A program made the position numbers and the translations under genes. Positions 4,831 to 9,500 of a DNA stretch of 9,500 nt are shown here, in pieces (the stretch's first letter is position 1; every line of letters begins with the position of its first letter). The DNA is from Parcubacteria group bacterium CG08_land_8_20_14_0_20_43_9. GTDB lineage: Bacteria > Patescibacteriota > Minisyncoccia > Minisyncoccales > PEYH01. Location: positions 1-9,500 of the forward strand of contig PEYH01000023.1 in assembly GCA_002774465.1 (NCBI GenBank). The letters are read 5' to 3'. The notes beneath the pieces were generated by a model. It ran no database searches and was not told the DNA's origin. It saw only the letters and a list, made by a program, of their open reading frames with translations.

Positions 4831-5584
4831 GAGACCGCTGATTGTGGCAAATTGGAAATGCAATCCTTCTACATTCGCCGAAGCGAAGAAGCTTTTTATC
4901 GCCATCGATAAGGGGGCGAAAGGTAAGAAGGCGGCAGTTGTCATCTGCCCGCCTTTTGTTTTTATTCCCGGGTTAAGCGCTTTGAGGGGGAGCTTTCTTA
5001 AATTAGGGGCGCAGGATGCTTTTCCTGAAGAAGGCGCTTTTACCGGGCAGGTTTCAATCAGAATGTTAAAACAATTTGGCTGTGAATATGCCATTATCGG
5101 GCATAGCGAGAAAAGGGCGTTGGGAGAGACAAATGAGATAATAAACAAAAAAATCAAAGCGTGCCTGGATAATGCCATAATTCCGATTTTTTGCATCGGG
5201 GAGAGCGGGAAAGAAAGAAAAGAAGGGAAGACAGGCGAAGTTTTAGAAAGGCAATTAGAGCTTGGCTTAAAAGGTATTTCAAAATTCAGAATTCAAAATT
5301 CAAAATTAATTATTGTCTATGAGCCGATTTGGGCCATAAGCAAGGGGAAGGACTGGAATGCCTGCGACGCGGGAAAAGCAAGACAAGCCGATGTTTTGAT
5401 AAGAAAAATAATCGCCAAACTTTATGGGAAGTTGGCTGGAGATAATGTAAGGATTATTTATGGAGGAAGCGTTAACCCCGATAATGCTTTGGAGTTTATA
5501 GAAAAAGCAAAAATGGACGGGCTGCTGTCGGGCGCCGCTTCTTTGGACGCCAAAAAATTTATTGCCATTTTAAGCAAATTCTGA
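4829..5584 (+). CDS. tpiA: Triosephosphate isomerase
   Basis: Interconverts dihydroxyacetone phosphate and glyceraldehyde-3-phosphate in glycolysis. It is 251 residues, a normal length. Catalytic residues are present: Asn8 and Lys10 in ANWKCN, His92 in IIGHSEKR, and Glu165 in YEPIWAI; YGGSVNPDN (211-219) is the phosphate-binding turn. Two normally glycine-rich phosphate contacts differ: loop 6 reads AISKGK in place of AIGTGK, and the last loop reads SGAASL in place of VGGASL. The catalytic set is complete, so the enzyme is probably active. A four-unit heptamer repeat codes for FRIQNSK just before strand 6 (see 5279-5306). The start ATG sits at the end of an octamer repeat with no Shine-Dalgarno site, 18 bases after galT, suggesting cotranscription. 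Confidence 0.95.
   Translation: MRPLIVANWKCNPSTFAEAKKLFIAIDKGAKGKKAAVVICPPFVFIPGLSALRGSFLKLGAQDAFPEEGAFTGQVSIRMLKQFGCEYAIIGHSEKRALGETNEIINKKIKACLDNAIIPIFCIGESGKERKEGKTGEVLERQLELGLKGISKFRIQNSKLIIVYEPIWAISKGKDWNACDAGKARQADVLIRKIIAKLYGKLAGDNVRIIYGGSVNPDNALEFIEKAKMDGLLSGAASLDAKKFIAILSKF
5279..5306. repeat. Four tandem heptamers inside tpiA
   Basis: TCAAAAT occurs at 5279-5285, 5293-5299 and 5300-5306, with TCAGAAT at 5286-5292: four 7-base units back to back. They encode roughly SKFRIQNSK in the surface loop before strand 6 of the TIM barrel, where length varies in this family. Confidence 0.85.
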
Positions 5585-5597
5585 TAAGATTGACAGA

Positions 5598-6107
5598 ATG
5601 CAAGACATTACCGCAGGAAAATTTTACAATCCCACTAAAGGAAAGATTGAGTTTGGCGAAGTTATCAAAGAGATATTCTCATACATTGAAGAATGTCCGA
5701 AATATAACTATGAGATAGTCGTGGGATGCGATTCCTCTTCTGGCCAAGAGCCATTTTTTCCTATTGCCATCGTTATTTTAAGAAAGGGAGCGGGCGGAAG
5801 GTTCTTTTTGAAAAGAATAAGGTACCGCGACCGAAAATTCTACAATCTCCACCAGAGAATTTTGGAAGAAGTGCTGTTGTCGTGCAAGCTCGCTTTAGTG
5901 TTAAGGGACAGAATAGAGGGGGAGGCCTTAAAATTACCTCAATCATTGGCTTATGATTTCCGCTATATCCACGCTGATGTGGGCGCTAACGGCGCCACCA
6001 AGGATATGATTAAGGAGGTGGTGGGTCTTATCAGGGGGAACGGCTTTGAGGCCAAGATAAAACCGGAGTCGTTCGCCGCTTCAGTTATTGCCGATAGGTT
6101 CAGTTAA
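5598..6107 (+). CDS. RNase-H-like protein of the YkuK/DUF458 family
   Basis: A 169-residue protein resembling Bacillus subtilis YkuK (DUF458, an RNase-H-like fold); activity in this family has not been clearly established to my knowledge. Acidic residues are placed as in RNase-H-like nucleases: Asp45 in VVGCDSSSGQ at the end of the first strand, Glu90/Glu91 in RILEEVLLS, Asp127 in YIHADVGANG followed by TKDMI, and Asp166 in VIADRFS near the C-terminus. A strand pair, PIAIVILRK and RFFLKRIRYRDRK, follows the first Asp as expected. The start ATG is 13 bases after tpiA and the stop is 10 bases before alaS, so it is within the same transcript. No Shine-Dalgarno site is visible. The partner substrate (RNA or DNA) cannot be told. 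Confidence 0.75.
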   Translation: MQDITAGKFYNPTKGKIEFGEVIKEIFSYIEECPKYNYEIVVGCDSSSGQEPFFPIAIVILRKGAGGRFFLKRIRYRDRKFYNLHQRILEEVLLSCKLALVLRDRIEGEALKLPQSLAYDFRYIHADVGANGATKDMIKEVVGLIRGNGFEAKIKPESFAASVIADRFS

Positions 6108-6117
6108 ACCTCTATTA

Positions 6118-7866
6118 ATGGATTCAACCCGATTGCGAAAAATATTTTTGGAGTTTTTTGAAAAAAGGGGGCACAAAGTCGTCCCGTCTTCTTCTTTGAT
6201 TCCGTCTGACCAGTCGGTACTTTTTACTACGGCCGGCATGCAGCAGTTTAAGCCGTATTTTTTGGGAGAGAAATCGCCTTATGGCAATAGGGTCGTCAGC
6301 ATTCAAAAAAGCGTCCGGACTTCTGATATTGACAAAGTAGGCGACGAGAGCCATCTGACTTTTTTTGAAATGCTCGGCAATTTCAGTTTCGGCGGATATT
6401 TCAAAAAAGAGACCATAGAAATGGCCACAGAGTTCCTGACAAAAAAATGCCAATTGCCTAAAAAGAAACTTTGGTTCACTTTTTTCAGCGGGCAGGGGGA
6501 TTTGCCTGAAGATGCGGACAGCAGGAAGTTTCTATTGGAGACAGGAATCCCGGGACAAAGGATTTTTTCTTTTAACAAAGAAACCAATTGGTGGGGACCG
6601 ACCGGGAACGAAGGCCCTTGCGGACCGACTGTGGAAATTCATTTTGACCTGACCGGCAAGCCCTGCGATTGGGGAGAAAAATGTTTGCCAAATTGTCAAT
6701 GCGGAAGATTTGTTGAAATATGGAATCTTGTTTTTAACGAGTATTATCAAAACCAAGCAGGAGAGTTGTCTCCCTTAAAACAAAAGGGCGTTGATACGGG
6801 GATGGGACTGGAAAGATTGGCGGTTGTTTGCCAAAAGAAAGCAAGCGTTTTTGAAACCGACCTGTTTGAACCGATGATGGGGATTATCGCCGAAGGAGAT
6901 GATTTAGAAAGGCGGAGAATAATAGCCGACCATACCAGAAGCGCGGTCTTTTTAATGAGCGAAGGCATAATGCCCCTGAAGGTGGAAAGAGGATATATTC
7001 TAAGGCGCTTGTTAAGAAAGATTTTTAACAATATAGAGATATTGGGGCTGGAGCAGGATAAGATTTATGAGCTGGTTAGGACGGTTGTAGAAAATTATAA
7101 AGACATTTATCCGGAGTTGGGGCATAATGAAGAGAAGATTATGACTATTATCCAGCGAGAATCCGAGAAGTTTGAAAAAGCGAATAGGGCAGGCAGAAAA
7201 ATATATGATAAAATGAAAGAATCGGCGCAAGGAGGAGAGCTGACCGGAGCAATGGCTTTTGAGCTTTATTCTACCCACAGCATACCCTTAGAGATAACTC
7301 AAGGATGGGAGAGGCGCGACGGAGCGGAAATTAAAAACATAGAGGATTATTATAAATTGCGGAAAGAGCATCAGGAAATCTCCCGGGCCGGGGCAGAGAA
7401 AAAGTTCGGAGGAATCGGGGGAGAGGCCTCTTCGCCAGAGGCCATTAAGCTCCATACCGCCACCCATCTCTTGCATGCCTCTTTAAGAAAAGTGTTGGGG
7501 GAAAACATCAGGCAAATGGGTTCTGACATCACTCCGGAGCGGCTAAGGTTTGATTTTTCTCTTGACAGAAAATTGAGTGAGGGAGAGATAGAGGAAATAG
7601 AAAAGATGGTGAATGAAAAGATTAAAGAGAATTTGCCCATAAACAAGGAAGAGATGCCACTGGAACGGGCATTAGGCAGCGGGGCGTTGGCATTTTTCAG
7701 GGAAAAATATCCTGAGACAGTAAGCGTTTATTCTGCGGGCGATTTTTCTAAAGAGATTTGCGTTGGGCCGCATGTTGAATCAACCGGAGGACTTGGTAAT
7801 TTTAAGATAATAAAACAAGAGTCAATCGGCTCCGGGATAAGAAGAATTAAAGCAGTTTTGGACTGA
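6118..7866 (+). CDS. alaS: Alanyl-tRNA synthetase, short form without barrel and C-Ala domains
   Basis: Attaches alanine to tRNA-Ala. The frame opens at a TTG (6088), but ATG 6118 starts at the conserved MDSTRLRKIFLEFFEKRGHK, giving 582 residues against about 875 in E. coli. Class II motif 1 (VVPSSSLIPSDQSVLFTTAGM, 21-41), motif 2 (VRTSDIDKVG through FFEMLGNFSFGGYF, 66-95) and motif 3 (GVDTGMGLERL, 224-234) are intact, followed by the helical tRNA-recognition part (RGYILRRLLRK, 291-301). The editing core keeps all four zinc ligands: His446 and His450 in HTATH, Cys548 and His552 in CVGPH. Missing are the barrel subdomain normally between these parts, with its GGQ-type motif, and the whole C-terminal C-Ala domain; the protein ends right after GIRRIKAVL. 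I recall similar short forms in other Patescibacteria, so it is likely a lineage trait, not a truncation. No Shine-Dalgarno site is visible. Confidence 0.93.
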   Translation: MDSTRLRKIFLEFFEKRGHKVVPSSSLIPSDQSVLFTTAGMQQFKPYFLGEKSPYGNRVVSIQKSVRTSDIDKVGDESHLTFFEMLGNFSFGGYFKKETIEMATEFLTKKCQLPKKKLWFTFFSGQGDLPEDADSRKFLLETGIPGQRIFSFNKETNWWGPTGNEGPCGPTVEIHFDLTGKPCDWGEKCLPNCQCGRFVEIWNLVFNEYYQNQAGELSPLKQKGVDTGMGLERLAVVCQKKASVFETDLFEPMMGIIAEGDDLERRRIIADHTRSAVFLMSEGIMPLKVERGYILRRLLRKIFNNIEILGLEQDKIYELVRTVVENYKDIYPELGHNEEKIMTIIQRESEKFEKANRAGRKIYDKMKESAQGGELTGAMAFELYSTHSIPLEITQGWERRDGAEIKNIEDYYKLRKEHQEISRAGAEKKFGGIGGEASSPEAIKLHTATHLLHASLRKVLGENIRQMGSDITPERLRFDFSLDRKLSEGEIEEIEKMVNEKIKENLPINKEEMPLERALGSGALAFFREKYPETVSVYSAGDFSKEICVGPHVESTGGLGNFKIIKQESIGSGIRRIKAVLD

Positions 7867-7870
7867 AAAT

Positions 7871-9196
7871 ATGAAAGGGAAAATTTATGATATTATTCCT
7901 CCCCGCCGCCAATCCCGCCAGATGACTCCTGAAAGGGCTGTTTTGCCTAAGACAGAGGAAAAGGAAACAGCCGAGATGGCCGAAACCCTTGATTCGATTG
8001 TCGGGGAGAAAGAAATCGCAAGCAGAAACCCTAAAAAAAGGAGGAAGCGTCCAGGGGCGCGCATTTTGGCATTTTTAATCGTCCTGGCAATAGCGGCCGG
8101 CGTTAGCTGGTTTTTTTCAAGCGCCAAAGACATAACCATAGAGCTTGCCCCCAAGACAGAGGATTTCTCTTTGGAAGCGTCTTTGGCCATAACTACCTCC
8201 ACCAGCGAATTTATCCTGCCTTCAGATTTGTCCCAAACCATTATTCCGGTTGAATCAATAGAAATAGAAAAGGATTTCAACAAGGAATTTCCGGCCGCCC
8301 AAGTGCTGGTGGAAGAAAAGGCCAAAGGCATTATCCGGGTGTATAACAAGCATACGCGGAATATCAGTTTGGTTGAGAATACCAGGTTTTTGTCTTCCAG
8401 CGAGCCGACCAGTCAGTTCCATGCCGAAACCAAGATTGTGGCTCCAATGGGCGGATTTGTCGATATTCCGGTAATTGCCAGCGAAGCAGGCGAAGAATAC
8501 AATATTGAACCCTGTGTTTTTTCAGTGCCGGGTCTAAGGAATTATTCTCCTCCGCAATTATATTATGATGTTTACGGGAAATCGTTTTCTAAAATGGAGG
8601 GAGGGAGGAAAGAAACGATTCTGAAAGTCACCAAAGAAGCCCTGGAGAATGCCCAAAAAGAGCTTTTGGCCAGCGCTCGCAAAGGAATAGAGACATTTTT
8701 GCAGGAAGAGGCGGGCGAGGGCTATAGAATACTTGGTGACAGCATAGAGGTCGAGCTAATAGACAGCGGCTCGCTTAATGCCGAAGAGGGACAGGAGATT
8801 GATAGGTTCGTTTACCGTATTAGCGTAAGAGCCAAGGCATTAATGGCCAAAACCGATTATTTGTTGGAGTTCGGCAGCGCATATCTGGCAAATAATATCC
8901 CGAATAATAAAGAGAGAGTCAGTCAATCGATTGAGGTAGCCTTCCTTGCTGGAGCGGGCGGGTCGTTAAGAGAGTTTTCCGCCAAAGTGGGAGTTTCTTC
9001 TAAGGTTTATTCCGCCATTGACGCAGAATCAATAAAAGCGATAGTTAAGGGACGCAGCAAGAAAGAGATTGTCCGATATTCAATAGGGATTTGTCCGGAA
9101 TTAAAAGAACAGCCAAAAGTAATCTTTAATCCGTTTTGGGCGCGGCGGGCCTCTTTGGGGGCTGACCAGGTAAAAATATCCGTGATATTGGAATAA
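7871..9196 (+). CDS. Membrane-anchored baseplate-J-like protein
   Basis: A 441-residue protein of the type usually labelled 'baseplate J/gp47 family' in Patescibacteria. A polar, charged N-terminus (1-64) ends in the basic patch KKRRKRPGAR (55-64), then one hydrophobic helix (about 65-82), then a large mostly beta-strand region. The positive-inside rule puts the first 60 residues in the cytoplasm and the rest outside. The baseplate-J-like core is near 149-226: KAKGIIRVYN, NTRFLSS, FHAETKIVAP, then VDIPVIASEAGEEYNIEP. A helical stretch (about 243-280) and further strands follow. Despite the name, there are no phage tail genes nearby, so a cell-envelope role seems likelier; actual function is unknown. 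The start ATG is four bases after the alaS stop and lacks a Shine-Dalgarno site. It is the last gene of the run; no clear terminator follows. Confidence 0.75.
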   Translation: MKGKIYDIIPPRRQSRQMTPERAVLPKTEEKETAEMAETLDSIVGEKEIASRNPKKRRKRPGARILAFLIVLAIAAGVSWFFSSAKDITIELAPKTEDFSLEASLAITTSTSEFILPSDLSQTIIPVESIEIEKDFNKEFPAAQVLVEEKAKGIIRVYNKHTRNISLVENTRFLSSSEPTSQFHAETKIVAPMGGFVDIPVIASEAGEEYNIEPCVFSVPGLRNYSPPQLYYDVYGKSFSKMEGGRKETILKVTKEALENAQKELLASARKGIETFLQEEAGEGYRILGDSIEVELIDSGSLNAEEGQEIDRFVYRISVRAKALMAKTDYLLEFGSAYLANNIPNNKERVSQSIEVAFLAGAGGSLREFSAKVGVSSKVYSAIDAESIKAIVKGRSKKEIVRYSIGICPELKEQPKVIFNPFWARRASLGADQVKISVILE

Positions 9197-9202
9197 AATC
9201 TA

Positions 9203-9231
9203 TTGACCTGTTTTTCAAATAATGTTATGCT
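9203..9231 (+). promoter_or_regulatory. Promoter of infA
   Basis: -35 TTGACC (9203-9208), a 17-base spacer, and -10 TATGCT (9226-9231) preceded by TG (9223-9224). It lies wholly in the 52-base gap between the two genes. The transcription start would be near 9238, about ten bases before the infA ATG. Confidence 0.7.
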
Positions 9232-9248
9232 ATTTATCATTGATTTTG

Positions 9249-9470
9249 ATGAACGAGGATAAACAAACATATAGATTAGACGGAGTGGTTGAAGAGGCTT
9301 TGCCGAGCACTACTTTTAAGGTGAGGCTTGACAGCGGTAAGGGGGTGCTTGCCCATTTGGCCGGCAAATTAAGGATTAATAGGATAAAAATTTTGCCGGG
9401 AGACAGCGTGGTGGTGGAACTGGCATCCCTGGACGACGAGAGGGGCCGGATAGTTTATAGGAAGAAATAA
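9249..9470 (+). CDS. infA: Translation initiation factor IF-1
   Basis: A 73-residue S1/OB-fold protein that binds the ribosomal A site during initiation. Typical features: LDGVVEEALPSTTFKVRLDSG (10-30), VLAHLAGKLRINRIKILPGD (33-52), VVVELASLDDERGRIVYRKK (54-73), which match bacterial IF-1 along the full length. The frame is open to an ATG at 9222, but that lies inside the -10 box; ATG 9249 gives the usual IF-1 N-terminus. No Shine-Dalgarno site precedes it, and the predicted leader is only about ten bases. In most bacteria rpmJ and rpsM come next; the remaining 30 bases are too few to tell. Confidence 0.96.
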   Translation: MNEDKQTYRLDGVVEEALPSTTFKVRLDSGKGVLAHLAGKLRINRIKILPGDSVVVELASLDDERGRIVYRKK

Positions 9471-9500
9471 CAACAGAATTTCGTGGCTCCGCTTAGGCGG

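Noticed and set aside
7871..9196. Prophage or phage-tail-like system based on the baseplate-J similarity
   Set aside because: No other tail, capsid, lysis or integrase genes are present, and the protein has a membrane anchor.
9471..9500. Small hairpin CCGC-TTAG-GCGG as an infA terminator
   Set aside because: The window ends at the hairpin, so no T tract can be seen, and rpmJ would normally follow in the same transcript.

Overview
The window looks like part of a Patescibacteria (Candidate Phyla Radiation) genome, probably a Parcubacteria-like lineage. The evidence is a CPR-type nucleoside monophosphate kinase next to map, a very short alanyl-tRNA synthetase, a membrane-anchored baseplate-J-like protein of the kind common in these genomes, tightly packed genes with few Shine-Dalgarno sites, and A-rich heptamer repeat tracts in spacers and even inside genes. 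The lineage is inferred from protein character; no marker gene for precise placement is present. All supported genes are on the + strand.

Layout. 1-127 is a non-coding heptamer-repeat tract. 170-1614 holds a translationally coupled pair: an adenylate-kinase-like gene and map (methionine aminopeptidase). 1603-2950 is a separate segment, visibly richer in G and C, with two single-gene units. The first is a YdcF/DUF218-like gene broken by an in-frame TAG and a frameshift. The second is an orphan four-helix membrane protein. Each unit has its own TTGACA/extended -10 promoter, a strong Shine-Dalgarno site and a hairpin terminator ending in the same CCCCTCTTTGTTTT string. A nested 19-bp palindrome and a tandem duplication lie between them. 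2942-9196 is a dense run of six genes: an ALG5-like family 2 glycosyltransferase, galT, tpiA, a YkuK/DUF458 RNase-H-like gene, a short alaS and the baseplate-J-like gene. They overlap or are separated by 4-18 bases, so they are probably one transcript starting near 2970. 9203-9470 is infA with its own promoter and an almost leaderless start. The last 30 bases (9471-9500) hold nothing I can call.

How it fits together. In most bacteria secY-adk-map-infA-rpmJ are contiguous in the ribosomal protein locus. Here map and infA are about 7.6 kb apart, with sugar-nucleotide and glycolytic genes (glycosyltransferase, galT, tpiA), alaS and envelope genes between them. The kinase, MetAP, AlaRS and IF-1 serve nucleotide balance and translation; GalT and the glycosyltransferase suggest activated-sugar handling for a cell-surface glycan; TPI is glycolytic. 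I see no convincing new multi-gene system. The most unusual material is the 1.6-2.95 kb segment with its repeats and the periodic tracts.
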